DNA of 64,000 bases from Legionella moravica DSM 19234 (GCF_000423305.1 NZ_KE384003.1:37752-101751), one strand, 5' to 3'. Shown: positions 8,186 to 17,378, counted from the stretch's first letter. The notes: generated from the letters alone by a model not told the origin. Made by a program: numbers and translations.

Positions 8186-9001
8186 CTAATGATTAAAGAA
8201 ATGACCTAATCGTTTTGCAGATGCGCGTAGTTCAAGTTGTTCTGTTTGATTATTTTCAATGACCGGTTTGAACCATCGTTGTTGCGCGGGATTGTAGTTA
8301 AAAATTTTCAGATTTTGATCTGCTGATTGCACCGTATCATTCAGTTGAAATGCCGCATTTAATGTATTTTGTGGTTTTGTGTCGAGGCTTTGGATTAATA
8401 CCAATCCATTTTGCAGGGCTTGATAAAAGCGTGATACAGGACCTTGCAGGGCAGCAATGTGATCATAAATGACACCCGGTTGTGGTGCACCTCCAATGTC
8501 CTCAAGAGCCAGTTTTAATTCATTCATGTTCGTTACAAAAGATTTTTGTTTTTCGATTACTTTGAGCATGATATCAATTAATTTTATATTTTTTGTTCGC
8601 TCTAATGCTTTTTTCTTATCAAGAACCTGGTTGAGTTGATTGTGGGCAATCATTCGGAGTAATGAGTCAACAAGCTGGTTCAGCATGGTTAATACATACT
8701 GCAAATCATCGCTTCCTAAAGCAAAAGCCAATCGCTCCCTGTTTATCAAATCAGAATGTTGCGGTTCAATCCCAAGTAATTGCAGGAGATATTGTTGCAA
8801 ACCGGATAGTTGATATAAGGCATTTTGAGTATCCAGCCTGTATTGTAATACCAGTTGCATGGTGCGTATAACGTCAGGATCATTCAGGGGTTGTGCATTG
8901 GTTTGATCCCATCCACGCATAAATCCTTCCAGAAGTTGGTTGGATTCATTTAAATTCTGTTCTGCTTGATCAATCAGCTTCTGTTGGTCGTTTATAAGCA
9001 T
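8186..9001 (-). CDS. Helical protein of unknown function
   Basis: The 271-aa product is Gln/Leu/Asn-rich and predicted largely alpha-helical, without a signal peptide, membrane segment or recognisable motif. Heptad-like stretches occur around residues 1-30 and 130-165. It converges with the gene ending at 8083 and diverges from the Mla operon, with 108 bp between the two starts. I do not recognise the family. It is a full-length, well-formed gene, possibly Legionella-specific; an effector role is conceivable but unsupported. Confidence 0.6.
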   Translation of the reverse strand: MLINDQQKLIDQAEQNLNESNQLLEGFMRGWDQTNAQPLNDPDVIRTMQLVLQYRLDTQNALYQLSGLQQYLLQLLGIEPQHSDLINRERLAFALGSDDLQYVLTMLNQLVDSLLRMIAHNQLNQVLDKKKALERTKNIKLIDIMLKVIEKQKSFVTNMNELKLALEDIGGAPQPGVIYDHIAALQGPVSRFYQALQNGLVLIQSLDTKPQNTLNAAFQLNDTVQSADQNLKIFNYNPAQQRWFKPVIENNQTEQLELRASAKRLGHFFNH

Positions 9002-9109
9002 TTTAATTAATCTGAAGAATGAATAATATTATGGTACCATGATTTATTAGTTTTGCGGATTCTGGGTTTTATGTATGATGTTAGCACTATTTAATTTTAA
9101 ATATAGACT

Positions 9110-10234
9110 ATGGAACAAATAAGCGCTCAAATTGTATTTGATAAGGATGAAGCCAAGTTTCAATGCTCGGGTGCATGGTCTGTTTTGGCACTTGATGGTT
9201 TGACAAAAAAATTCAAAGCAAGTGAGCTGCCAAAATCACAAAAAGTGGTTATAAACGGTGATTCCATAAGCCATTTTGATAGTGCAGGTGCCTTGGCCTT
9301 GATGAAATGCGTTGATGAGCTTAAAGAAAGGGATAATCAGATTGAATTGACCCATTTCTCTGAAGCCCAAAATCAACTCCTGCAATTGGTCGAATCAAAA
9401 CGTGACAGCCTGACTTATCAGATCCCGCCCCAACCTCAAGAGGGTATGCTGTATCAAATAGGTAAAGAAGCTGAAAATAAATTATTTCAGGTCGATGGTC
9501 TGATTATTTTAATTGGTGATTTGAGCACCAAAATTTTTCAAGCCTTGGGGAATTGGCGGCGGTTTCAATTACCCAGTATTGTATCGAATATCGATTCAGC
9601 GGGCCTTAAAGCATTGCCCATCGTGGCATTACTTTCATTTCTGATTGGTGTGGTTCTGGCGTATCAAATGGGCTTGCAGTTAGCCACTTATGGGGCAAAT
9701 ATATTTATTGCCTACTTATCGGGAATGGCTATTTTTCGGGAGTTTGCTTCGTTAATTACCGCGATTATTGTTGCCGGAAGAACCAGTTCGGCATTTACTG
9801 CCCAGATAGGCAGTATGAAAATTAATGAAGAAGTTGATGCCTTGTTGACTATGGGACTTTCTCCAACTGAATTACTTGTAGTTCCCAAGGTTATTGGGTT
9901 GCTTATCGTGTTCCCATTATTAATATTTTGGTCTGATATCTTTAGCATCTTTGGGGCAATGATTATGTCCAAACATATGTTGGGGATTGGGTTTGACGAC
10001 TTTTTGGTTCGTTTAAAAAATGATGTTGGACTTTCTCAGTTGATGCTCGGGTTGTATAAAGCACCTGTCTTTGCTTTGTTGATTGCTTTAGTCGGTTGTT
10101 TTCAAGGGTTTAAGGTAGAAGCAACTGCTGACAGTATAGGCAGTCAAACTACCAAGAGCGTAGTTCAGGCATTATTCCTGATTATCATCGCAGATGCAGC
10201 TTTTTCGGTCATATACAGCTGGATGGGACTCTAG
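9110..10234 (+). CDS. mlaE: MlaE-family ABC transporter permease with N-terminal STAS domain
   Basis: The 374-aa protein joins an N-terminal STAS/MlaB-like domain of about 100 residues (S-H-F-D-S-A-G-A-L-A is the typical loop) to a MlaE permease with about five membrane segments (R-E-F-A-S-L-I-T-A-I-I-V-A-G-R-T-S-S-A and the I-G-S-M-K-I-N-E-E-V-D-A-L coupling motif). In E. coli MlaB and MlaE are separate proteins of the inner-membrane MlaFEDB complex that moves phospholipid across the envelope. Fused forms are known in other proteobacteria. It is first of four genes, with the ATPase starting directly after its stop. Confidence 0.9.
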   Translation: MEQISAQIVFDKDEAKFQCSGAWSVLALDGLTKKFKASELPKSQKVVINGDSISHFDSAGALALMKCVDELKERDNQIELTHFSEAQNQLLQLVESKRDSLTYQIPPQPQEGMLYQIGKEAENKLFQVDGLIILIGDLSTKIFQALGNWRRFQLPSIVSNIDSAGLKALPIVALLSFLIGVVLAYQMGLQLATYGANIFIAYLSGMAIFREFASLITAIIVAGRTSSAFTAQIGSMKINEEVDALLTMGLSPTELLVVPKVIGLLIVFPLLIFWSDIFSIFGAMIMSKHMLGIGFDDFLVRLKNDVGLSQLMLGLYKAPVFALLIALVGCFQGFKVEATADSIGSQTTKSVVQALFLIIIADAAFSVIYSWMGL

Positions 10235-10972
10235 ATGGGTGAACCGGTTATCGAAATCAAAGGATTGAAAAATTATCTTGGTGGTCAATGGGTGCATACT
10301 GATGTGAACCTGACTGTGGAACAAGGTGAAATACTGGCGATAATTGGCGGTTCCGGAAGCGGCAAGACAACCATATTGCGAAGTTTGTTGATGTTATTGA
10401 AACCTACTGCTGGTAGTATTAAAGTATTCGGTGAGGATGTCTTGAATCTTGATCCGGAAAAGGCATTTTTGCTTCGTCGGCGATGGGGCATGCTGTTCCA
10501 GCATAGCGCTTTATTTTCAGCCATGACCGTTTTGGAAAATGTGATGTTTCCGATGAGGGAGTTTACCAATCTGGATCGGGAATTTATTGAACAACTGGCT
10601 CGGTTGAAAATATCCTTGGTTGGATTGCCTAATGAAGCAGCTGGCAAATTGCCTTCGGAGTTGAGTGGTGGAATGCAAAGAAGAGCCGCAGCAGCACGAG
10701 CGATTGCCATGGATCCTGAATTATTGTTTCTGGATGAACCGACCACCGGATTAGATCCACGAGGCGCCAGGTTATTTGATGACCTGGTGGTTTTTTTAAG
10801 GGATTCTTTAAATCTGACTATTGTCATGATCAGTCATGATATAGAATCGTTAAAAAGAACTACTGACAGAGTAGCATTTGTTGGTGATGGGAAAATTCTC
10901 AGTGTGGAACCTATTAACGAATTAATGAAGAATAAAAACCCGTTGATTGCTGATTATTTCAGCAAATTTTAA
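10235..10972 (+). CDS. mlaF: MlaF-type ABC transporter ATP-binding protein
   Basis: The 245-aa ABC ATPase has Walker A G-G-S-G-S-G-K-T, the Q-loop region L-F-Q-H-S-A-L-F, signature L-S-G-G-M-Q-R-R, Walker B L-L-F-L-D-E-P-T-T-G-L-D-P and the switch His in I-S-H-D. L-S-G-G-M-Q-R-R and P-T-T-G-L-D-P are typical of the MlaF/Ttg2A branch. The ATG follows the TAG of the permease gene with no gap, so translation is coupled. It powers the lipid transport complex formed with the flanking gene products. Confidence 0.93.
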   Translation: MGEPVIEIKGLKNYLGGQWVHTDVNLTVEQGEILAIIGGSGSGKTTILRSLLMLLKPTAGSIKVFGEDVLNLDPEKAFLLRRRWGMLFQHSALFSAMTVLENVMFPMREFTNLDREFIEQLARLKISLVGLPNEAAGKLPSELSGGMQRRAAAARAIAMDPELLFLDEPTTGLDPRGARLFDDLVVFLRDSLNLTIVMISHDIESLKRTTDRVAFVGDGKILSVEPINELMKNKNPLIADYFSKF

Positions 10973-11013
10973 GATACATACTGGATACAGTATCAACATA
11001 GAGGACAGGTTAC

Positions 11014-11937
11014 TTGGAATCAAAAACCAATTACACCATAGTCGGTCTCACCGTACTTATTTTGATGGCGGCACTTTTGTCCACAGCATTGTGGTTGTCT
11101 GTTGGCTTTAATCAGAAAGTATATTCTTTTTATACGGTCTATCTTCGTGAATCGGTTTCAGGACTAAGCGAGGAATCACCTGTAAAATATAACGGGGTAC
11201 AGGTTGGTTTTGTTAAAAAAATTAAATTGAACATAGACGATCCTCGTCAAGTTGAATTAACCTTGAGTATCGAAAAAGGCATCCCCATAACGACCAGCAC
11301 TTCCGCTACTTTAATTTCACAAGGGATAACCGGTGTGACCTTTATTGGATTATCTGCAGGTTCTTCTGATTTGACCCCTCTCCAAAAAATGCCGGGAGAA
11401 CCCTATCCAGTTATTCCTGCAAAACCATCATTATTCAATCAATTGGATACTATATTGAAGGAAGTCTCTGAAAACGTGAGCAAGGTTAGCGACCAGGCGC
11501 AGCGTATTTTTAATGAGGAAAATGCAGCCTATGTTCGTAATACTTTATCGAATATCGACAAGTTTTCAGAAGTGATGGCATCCAACAGTAAAAATATTGA
11601 CAACAGCCTTAAAAGTGCAGATGTATTTTTGGCCAACATGGCTAAAGTCAGCAAAGACTTTCCAAACATACTCAATGAGTTAAAGATTGGCGTTAAAAAG
11701 TTTAATGCAATGGCGGACGACATCAGTGTTGCCGGCAAGAGCGTATCTAAAACCATGAATGCAGGAAAAGTTGCGGTGGATAAAATTTCGCAACAGACAC
11801 TTCCGCCCGCAGTTCTGTTGTTACGCCGATTGAATACTATATCAGCTAATCTTGAAAAGGTTAGTAATGAAATGCGCCAAAATCCATCGGTAGTGATCCG
11901 TGGAACCAAACCACCTGAACCTGGCCCTGGAGAATAG
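11014..11937 (+). CDS. mlaD: MCE-domain lipid-binding protein (MlaD/PqiB type)
   Basis: The 307-aa protein starts with TTG (11014), supported by AGAGGA 8-13 bp upstream. A single N-terminal membrane anchor (about 8-30) is followed by an MCE domain (about 38-120: [20 protein letters not shown]). A long helical region (about 145-290) with repeated Asn/Ser/Lys-rich turns comes next, then a Pro-rich tail. MCE proteins form hexameric rings or tunnels that carry lipids across the periplasm. At 307 aa with a long helical tail it is longer than E. coli MlaD (183 aa), like the versions that work with a PqiC-type lipoprotein. Confidence 0.88.
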   Translation: MESKTNYTIVGLTVLILMAALLSTALWLSVGFNQKVYSFYTVYLRESVSGLSEESPVKYNGVQVGFVKKIKLNIDDPRQVELTLSIEKGIPITTSTSATLISQGITGVTFIGLSAGSSDLTPLQKMPGEPYPVIPAKPSLFNQLDTILKEVSENVSKVSDQAQRIFNEENAAYVRNTLSNIDKFSEVMASNSKNIDNSLKSADVFLANMAKVSKDFPNILNELKIGVKKFNAMADDISVAGKSVSKTMNAGKVAVDKISQQTLPPAVLLLRRLNTISANLEKVSNEMRQNPSVVIRGTKPPEPGPGE

Positions 11938-11939
11938 CC

Positions 11940-12551
11940 ATGAGAATACTCAGTATTTTTATTTTGAGTCTGGGACTTATCAGTTGCTCTCCAGTTAAAA
12001 CGCCCGTGACCAGCGAGTACCAGTTGAGTTCGTTCAGTGCTAAACAATGGGTTGCAAAACCGCGACATGTTTCTATTTTAGTGACTGCACCAGAAGCTGT
12101 TGCCGGATTTCAGACTGAACAAATGATGTATATTAAAAAGCCTTATCAATTAGAGGCGTTTGTAAAAAATGCCTGGACGTCACCTCCAGCAGACATGCTG
12201 TTTCCTTTGTTGGTACAAAGCCTGCAAAGAACGGGTTATTTTTATGCAGTAACTTCAAGTCCTTATAGCGAAGAAGCGGATTATCGTCTGGATACTCAAT
12301 TATTAACCTTGCATCAGAATTTTTTGAAAAAACCCAGCGTGCTTGAATTCGATGTAAAAGTAGTTTTGACACGAACTTCAGACAATAAAGTAATAGGCTC
12401 ACGTATTATTAGTCAACAAATCCCCTGTTTGGCAGATACTCCCTATGCAGGTGTGGTAGCCGCAAACAAAGCCTCTTTACAGTTCACTGTAAAAGCAGTC
12501 GATTTTGTTATTTCGCATATAAAAACTGACTCAGTAATAGCCAAAAAATAA
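11940..12551 (+). CDS. ABC-type transport auxiliary lipoprotein (PqiC-like)
   Basis: The 203-aa protein has a lipoprotein signal with lipobox L-I-S-C near residue 16, followed by an ABC_trans_aux-like domain with M-M-Y-I and a D-Y-R-L-D-T-Q-L strand. It starts 2 bp after the MCE gene stop and closes the four-gene operon. PqiC-type lipoproteins sit at the outer membrane and dock with MCE tunnels. No MlaA or MlaC homologue is visible here. The family call rests on pattern and position. Confidence 0.75.
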   Translation: MRILSIFILSLGLISCSPVKTPVTSEYQLSSFSAKQWVAKPRHVSILVTAPEAVAGFQTEQMMYIKKPYQLEAFVKNAWTSPPADMLFPLLVQSLQRTGYFYAVTSSPYSEEADYRLDTQLLTLHQNFLKKPSVLEFDVKVVLTRTSDNKVIGSRIISQQIPCLADTPYAGVVAANKASLQFTVKAVDFVISHIKTDSVIAKK

Positions 12552-12626
12552 AAAGAATTGTACAATGGCCCTCCATAAACATTATGTGTGATTTTTAATA
12601 ATAAAAAGAACTAAAGGAGATTGAGG

Positions 12627-13154
12627 ATGAAAGCCGGATCATTATATAAACTGGGACTGCTTATAGCGAGTGTACTGTTAGTTGCTTCTTGTTCCAAAAC
12701 ACCAGGCAGTGCTGATGGTGCCGCATTGAGTGATGGTGATGCTTCTGCTCAGGGCTTAGGTCAAATGACCCATTTCGCTGGACAGGAACCAGGTGAATCC
12801 TATACTACCCAGGCTCCACATAATCAGTTGTATCTGTTCTCTTACGATGACAGTACTTTAGCATCCAAATATTTGCCTTCTGTTAATGCGCAGGCTGAAT
12901 ATTTGAAAACCCATTCAGGTGCTCGTGTTTTACTGGCTGGTCATACTGATGAACGCGGTAGCCGTGAATACAACGTTGCTTTAGGTGAGCATCGTGCAAA
13001 TACTGTTGCTGACATTTTATTTATGGCTGGAGTCAGCAGACAACAAGTTCGTGTAGTGAGCTACGGTAAGGAGCGACCTGCAAATTACGGCCATGATGAA
13101 GCATCACACGCTCAAAACCGACGTGTTGAGTTTACCTACGAGGCAACAAGATGA
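12627..13154 (+). CDS. pal: Peptidoglycan-associated lipoprotein Pal
   Basis: The 175-aa lipoprotein has signal L-L-V-A-S-C and a C-terminal OmpA-like domain that binds diaminopimelate in peptidoglycan (G-H-T-D-E-R-G-S-R-E-Y-N-V-A-L-G, then R-R-V-E-F). It is the Pal member of the Tol-Pal envelope system that constricts the outer membrane during division. Start ATG 12627 is chosen over the in-frame TTG at 12621 because AGGAG at 12615-12619 is correctly spaced. It overlaps the next gene, cpoB, by 4 bp. tolQRAB are not in the window. Confidence 0.96.
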   Translation: MKAGSLYKLGLLIASVLLVASCSKTPGSADGAALSDGDASAQGLGQMTHFAGQEPGESYTTQAPHNQLYLFSYDDSTLASKYLPSVNAQAEYLKTHSGARVLLAGHTDERGSREYNVALGEHRANTVADILFMAGVSRQQVRVVSYGKERPANYGHDEASHAQNRRVEFTYEATR

Positions 13155-14122
13155 TTCAATGCAAAAAAACCATTATCGCTGCTTGTTTTACAGTTATGCT
13201 CCCTCTGACCTCTTGGTCAGAGGCACCTGTGGTAGATGATAGTGACAATTTTGCAATTATTGATGGACAACAGATGGCTGATGACTCTTCTGTTGTCAAT
13301 CCAAAGTACGATGATCCCCAAATTGAAAATGCTGAACTGGATGGACCTCGGAACCAGAGATATTCAATGGATGATTCATCCTCTGATGACGGTCCGGCAT
13401 TGGTTAAAGACGATCAATCCAGTGATACAAACAATATAAATAACAATGCCAAATTAATAGAAAAGATATTGAGCCTTCAGCAGGAAGTTCAGGAGTTGCG
13501 TGGTCAACTTGAAGTTCAGGCACATGATTTAAAATTATTGCAACAACAACAGATTGCATTTTATAAAGATTTGGATGCTCGATTAGGTAATGCTGCGGGT
13601 AAATCGGTTCAGAATAAACCAATAACTGATCTCAGCGCAGGCTCCAATCCATCTTCCGTACAAACGAACTCATCAAACAGCGCTCAAAATAAACCAGTGG
13701 CAACTCCAATCAAAAACAAACCTGTGGTCGCTGTCTCACGAGCTAACCCGGCAGACGAACAAATCAGCTATTTAGCTGCATACGAATTAGTAAAAAATAA
13801 GCGTTATGATGATGCCATAGGCGCCATGCAAACCTTTGCCCAAAAATACCCGAATGGTGGTTACACTGCAAACGCAGAATACTGGCTTGGTGAATTGTAT
13901 CTGGTAAAAAGAGAATATCCTAAAGCGATAGAACATTTTGAAACAGTACTACAACGTTTCCCATCATCCAGCAAATCAGCAGCAAGTTTGTTAAAATCGG
14001 GATATGCATTCGCTGCAAAAGGGGATACTCAGGAAGCAAAACGAAGATTTCAACAAGTGGTAAAGACGTATCCTGGAACTCCAACTGCTCAATTAGCTCA
14101 ATCCAAACTGGACGCACTATAA
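13151..14122 (+). CDS. cpoB: Cell division coordinator CpoB (YbgF), TPR protein
   Basis: The 323-aa periplasmic protein has a signal peptide (cut near S-W-S-E-A) and an acidic, Asp/Ser-rich N-terminal region. A trimerising coiled coil follows (about 100-145, I-L-S-L-Q-Q-E-V-Q-E-L-R), then a Ser/Asn/Pro linker and three C-terminal TPRs (from A-A-Y-E-L-V-K-N to the end). CpoB/YbgF works with Tol-Pal and links peptidoglycan synthesis to outer-membrane constriction. Its ATG overlaps the Pal stop. The acidic region before the coiled coil makes it longer than E. coli YbgF (263 aa). Confidence 0.92.
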   Translation: MIQCKKTIIAACFTVMLPLTSWSEAPVVDDSDNFAIIDGQQMADDSSVVNPKYDDPQIENAELDGPRNQRYSMDDSSSDDGPALVKDDQSSDTNNINNNAKLIEKILSLQQEVQELRGQLEVQAHDLKLLQQQQIAFYKDLDARLGNAAGKSVQNKPITDLSAGSNPSSVQTNSSNSAQNKPVATPIKNKPVVAVSRANPADEQISYLAAYELVKNKRYDDAIGAMQTFAQKYPNGGYTANAEYWLGELYLVKREYPKAIEHFETVLQRFPSSSKSAASLLKSGYAFAAKGDTQEAKRRFQQVVKTYPGTPTAQLAQSKLDAL

Positions 14123-14127
14123 TTTTT

Positions 14128-14781
14128 ATGAAACGCCTTAATAATCAATTGAGAATAACGGAAATATTCCATTCATTACAAGGAGAGTCAGTTACTGTGG
14201 GTTTACCCACGGTGTTTGTCCGCTTAACAGGTTGCCCATTACGATGCCAATATTGCGATACCGCCTATGCGTTTAACGGTGGATCGGTTCAAGAAATGGA
14301 TGATATTCTGGAAACTATCGCCTCCTACAAATGCAATCGAGTGTGCGTTACTGGTGGCGAACCACTGGCTCAACCGGGTTGTCTCTCACTAATAGAACGC
14401 TTATGTGAGAAGGATTATCAGGTCTCCATAGAAACGAGTGGTGCCCGCGATATTTCAGAAGTAGACTCTCGTGTGATGATCGTGATGGATTTAAAAACTC
14501 CTGATTCGTTGGAAGTGGATAAAAATCTGTTTGCTAATCTGGATTATTTAAAACCTACCGATCAAATCAAATTTGTTTTGTGCAGCCGTAAAGATTATGA
14601 ATGGGCCTGTGATTTGATAAAAGAACATCGTTTGGCAGAACGTGTTCAATTGCTGTTTTCGCCCAGCTGGAATCAACTGAACCCTACCGATCTCGCTAAC
14701 TGGATCGTGGAAGATAATCTCCCCGTTCGTTTTCAGCTACAATTACATAAGATTTTATGGAATGATGCACCCGGTCATTGA
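14128..14781 (+). CDS. queE: 7-carboxy-7-deazaguanine synthase QueE (radical SAM)
   Basis: The 217-aa radical SAM enzyme has C-P-L-R-C-Q-Y-C (C-x3-C-x2-C type [4Fe-4S] motif) and G-G-E-P-L for SAM binding. It converts 6-carboxy-tetrahydropterin to 7-carboxy-7-deazaguanine in queuosine biosynthesis. The F-H-S-L-Q-G-E-S opening is the family hallmark. It starts 5 bp after cpoB; queC and queD are not in the window. The 3' end is followed closely by mvaD. Confidence 0.94.
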   Translation: MKRLNNQLRITEIFHSLQGESVTVGLPTVFVRLTGCPLRCQYCDTAYAFNGGSVQEMDDILETIASYKCNRVCVTGGEPLAQPGCLSLIERLCEKDYQVSIETSGARDISEVDSRVMIVMDLKTPDSLEVDKNLFANLDYLKPTDQIKFVLCSRKDYEWACDLIKEHRLAERVQLLFSPSWNQLNPTDLANWIVEDNLPVRFQLQLHKILWNDAPGH

Positions 14782-14798
14782 CCGCAAGGAGAACTTCT

Positions 14799-15746
14799 AT
14801 GCATTGGCTTGCTCAGGCACCTTCTAATATTGCTTTGATTAAATACATGGGTAAAAAGGATGGAAATTCAAACCTGCCTGATAATTCTTCATTGTCCTAT
14901 ACCTTAAATCATCTGTTAACTACAGTTAAACTGGAACAAATCCCAACTAAAAAAGACATGTGGGAGCCGCTCAATATACCTGGTGCACCAGAGTTTAAAT
15001 TGTCTGCAGCCAGTCAGAAAAGATATACAGAGCATCTCGGCAGGATAAAAGATTATTTCGGTTATACGGGAGGTTTTTTAATCCAATCCAGTAACAACTT
15101 TCCACACAGCAGCGGATTGGCCAGTTCAGCATCCAGTTTTGCAGCATTAACAAAGTGCGCTGCCAATGCACTCAGCGAATTAACCAATAAACCTTTGCCC
15201 TCTATTGATGAGCAAGCTCAACTCAGTCGGTTAGGATCGGGTTCTTCATGCCGTTCTTTTTATTCCCCATGGGCACTTTGGAAAGAGAATGAGGTTAAAG
15301 CCATTGATCTGCCTTATAACAATCTGATTCATCAGGTTATCGTGGTCAGTAGCGAGGAAAAAAAGGTATCTTCCAGCGAGGCACATCAACGAGTGAAATC
15401 AAGTCCTTTTTATGCGGATAGACATGTAAGAGCGGAAGAAAATCTGAGATTATTGCTTGACGCATTTATGGTTAAAGATTGGCAAAGTATTTATTCTATT
15501 TGTTGGCGTGAATTTCAGGACATGCATAACTTATTTAGTTCATGTGAACAACCATTTTCCTATATGTCTCCGCATTGTTTGGAAATTTTAAAAATCCTTG
15601 AGGCCAACTGGAAAAAAGAAGGGGATGGGCCAATTGTGACAATGGATGCAGGCCCTAACATTCATTTACTGTATCGTCCTGAGCAAGAAGACCAGGCACG
15701 TCAATTTAAATCACAATATTTGTTGGGTAACTACGATGTTTTATGA
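14799..15746 (+). CDS. mvaD: Diphosphomevalonate decarboxylase
   Basis: The 315-aa GHMP-family enzyme makes IPP from diphosphomevalonate with ATP. Diagnostic motifs are A-P-S-N-I-A-L-I-K-Y-M-G-K at the start, N-L-P-D-N-S-S-L-S, the phosphate loop S-S-G-L-A-S-S-A-S-S-F-A-A, S-G-S-S-C-R-S, and C-terminal M-D-A-G-P-N. The ATG at 14799 has AAGGAGAA upstream; an in-frame TTG at 14778 inside queE is less likely. It overlaps mvaK1 by 11 bp. Together with mvaK1 and the locus at 3161-6320 it completes the lower mevalonate pathway. Confidence 0.95.
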   Translation: MHWLAQAPSNIALIKYMGKKDGNSNLPDNSSLSYTLNHLLTTVKLEQIPTKKDMWEPLNIPGAPEFKLSAASQKRYTEHLGRIKDYFGYTGGFLIQSSNNFPHSSGLASSASSFAALTKCAANALSELTNKPLPSIDEQAQLSRLGSGSSCRSFYSPWALWKENEVKAIDLPYNNLIHQVIVVSSEEKKVSSSEAHQRVKSSPFYADRHVRAEENLRLLLDAFMVKDWQSIYSICWREFQDMHNLFSSCEQPFSYMSPHCLEILKILEANWKKEGDGPIVTMDAGPNIHLLYRPEQEDQARQFKSQYLLGNYDVL

Positions 15747-16614
15747 TTTTGAAACAACGACCTATGGTAAATGGATTCTCGCTGGAGAGCATGCGGTAGT
15801 TAGAGGGCACGAGGCTTTGGTTTTTCCTATTAAGGAACGGCAGTTAAAACTGTACTACAGTGCTCAATCACCTTCATTGAGTGCTGATTACACAGGAACG
15901 AGTGGCCAGGACATGCATTTATTGTTTTGGAGTGTCCTGGAACAAGGCATGAAGTTATTAGGCCGTTCTTTGAATCAAATAGGCGGCCACTTTGAATTGG
16001 TGAGTAATATTCCTGTTGGTGTCGGAATGGGGGCTTCTGCTTCTCTTTGTGTTGCAATGAGCCGATGGTTTTGCGCACAAAATTTGGTTGAAGAAAGCCA
16101 AATCAATCAATTTGCCAAAGAATTGGAACATCTCTTTCATGGAAAAAGCAGTGGACTTGATATTGCAGGAGTTTCTGCTGAAGAAGGAGTTCATTTTAAA
16201 GGAGGGGAATGCAGCCCATTAAAACAAAAAATAAAGCCACAGTGGTATTTGTCCTCGTGCGGTCAAATTGGAATTACCTCTCATTGCATTCAGCAGGTTC
16301 AAAACCTTTGGAATACAAATCCTGTATTAGCTCAAAAAATTGATCGGGAAATGGTTGATGCTGTTCAACAATCCCGAATTGCGCTTGAATCCGGTGGTGA
16401 CGATTCAATTACTCTTTTGGCTAAGGCAATGAATAAAGCGGCGAACTGCTTTTTTCAATGGGGTCTGGTTAGTGAAAGTTTGCAACAGCATATGAATACT
16501 TTGTTTGATGATGGTGCAATCGCGGTGAAGCCAACGGGCTCAGGCGGCGGGGGATTTGTTTTAAGTCTCTGGGACAAACAACCCTCTGGATTTCAGGAAT
16601 TTATTGCAGTTTAA
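15736..16614 (+). CDS. mvaK1: Mevalonate kinase
   Basis: The 292-aa GHMP kinase carries G-K-W-I-L-A-G-E-H-A-V-V-R-G near the start, I-P-V-G-V-G-M-G-A-S-A-S as ATP loop, G-K-S-S-G-L-D with the catalytic Asp, and C-terminal K-P-T-G-S-G-G-G-G-F. G-E-H-A-V-V and the G-K-S-S-G-x-D box identify mevalonate kinase rather than phosphomevalonate kinase. The frame is open back to 15646, but the ATG at 15736, inside the end of mvaD, gives the family N-terminus and a coupled start. Confidence 0.92.
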   Translation: MFYDFETTTYGKWILAGEHAVVRGHEALVFPIKERQLKLYYSAQSPSLSADYTGTSGQDMHLLFWSVLEQGMKLLGRSLNQIGGHFELVSNIPVGVGMGASASLCVAMSRWFCAQNLVEESQINQFAKELEHLFHGKSSGLDIAGVSAEEGVHFKGGECSPLKQKIKPQWYLSSCGQIGITSHCIQQVQNLWNTNPVLAQKIDREMVDAVQQSRIALESGGDDSITLLAKAMNKAANCFFQWGLVSESLQQHMNTLFDDGAIAVKPTGSGGGGFVLSLWDKQPSGFQEFIAV

Positions 16615-16719
16615 TCGATGTACAGACTACAGTGCTCTGGAAATTTTGATACTGTGAAGTATTAGAGGGGTACCTTGAGTGCTACTCGAAATCAAAGCGC
16701 TTCGAAGCATCAGGTTTTG

Positions 16720-16989
16720 CTAATCAACAAATTGATAATAAACCTCATACTCTTTAATCATCCCTAACTCGGATCGAGCTTGTTCTTCAAGAGCTTGATC
16801 ACCGCGTTTTAATTCTTTAATGTCCGCTTCCAGCGCTCTGTTGCGAGCAGCCAATTTTTTATTTTCACGCTGATGATCTTCCAGTTTCTTTTCGAGATTA
16901 ATCCATTGAATAACATTTCCATCACCCAGCCAAAGCTTATGTTGTAAAACAACCAAAGCAATTATCAGGATGATGAATATAGGGCGCAT
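16720..16989 (-). CDS. ftsB: Cell division protein FtsB
   Basis: The 89-aa bitopic protein has one N-terminal membrane segment (about 3-16), then a leucine-zipper-type coiled coil (about 29-68) ending in A-R-S-E-L-G-M-I-K. That conserved motif belongs to FtsB, which forms the FtsQLB complex at the septum and helps activate FtsWI. The order eno then ftsB is typical of gammaproteobacteria. Here the two genes are separated by 483 bp that contain a gene remnant and an inverted repeat, so ftsB may need its own promoter. Confidence 0.93.
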   Translation of the reverse strand: MRPIFIILIIALVVLQHKLWLGDGNVIQWINLEKKLEDHQRENKKLAARNRALEADIKELKRGDQALEEQARSELGMIKEYEVYYQFVD

Positions 16990-17117
16990 GGTATTTGCCT
17001 ATTAATGTATCTATTAATATTGTATTCCCTTATGACCGGATGGGGCAATATCTGGTAGAAGTAATTATGTATTTAATTTGTTTATAATTGATAAATGAAA
17101 TAGTTCATGACGTTAAA

Positions 17118-17319
17118 TTAGCGAGAGGAGGGTTCTTCATTAGCAAAATGATAGTGCCAGATTGTTTTTGTTTTTTTCAATAAATGCTCATCATAAAGCT
17201 TTGATAGAGTTTCAAAATCAGTGTTCAGGATAACGAAAAAAAAACCGTCATTCTGAGTGATATGCTGAATCGTTAGCACCTCTTCAATTTGCAGTCTTGT
17301 TCTAAGGAAATTCCGCGGT
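17118..17319 (-). pseudogene. 3' remnant of an unidentified gene between eno and ftsB
   Basis: On the minus strand an open frame of about 66 codons runs from just after a TGA at 17317-17319 to a TAA at 17118-17120, without an in-frame ATG. The translation looks like real protein (I-E-E-V-L-T-I-Q-H-I, then F-F-F-V-I-L-N-T-D-F-E, then W-H-Y-H-F-A-N-E-E-P). The 5' side runs straight into an inverted repeat. I read it as the tail of a gene truncated when repeat DNA arrived; a short gene starting at a GTG is the alternative. The rest of 16990-17472 holds that repeat and nothing else I can recognise. Confidence 0.45.
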
Positions 17320-17378
17320 CAAAGCCGCGGAAATTCGAAGCATGGTCATGCGAATTCCCGCCGCTTTGACCTCGGGAT
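17303..17378. repeat. Imperfect inverted repeat between eno and ftsB
   Basis: The left arm around 17306-17338 holds TTCCGCGG-TCAAAG-CCGCGGAA, itself a hairpin. It matches, in inverted form, the right arm around 17350-17377 (CGAATTCCCGCCGCTTTGAC). The centre is a small GCATG/CATGC dyad. It resembles a degenerate palindromic intergenic repeat, of the REP/BIME kind, and is unusually GC-rich for this region. Confidence 0.6.

Noticed and set aside
10285..10827. 180-codon minus-strand ORF
   Set aside because: It is antisense to mlaF, whose ABC motifs are complete.
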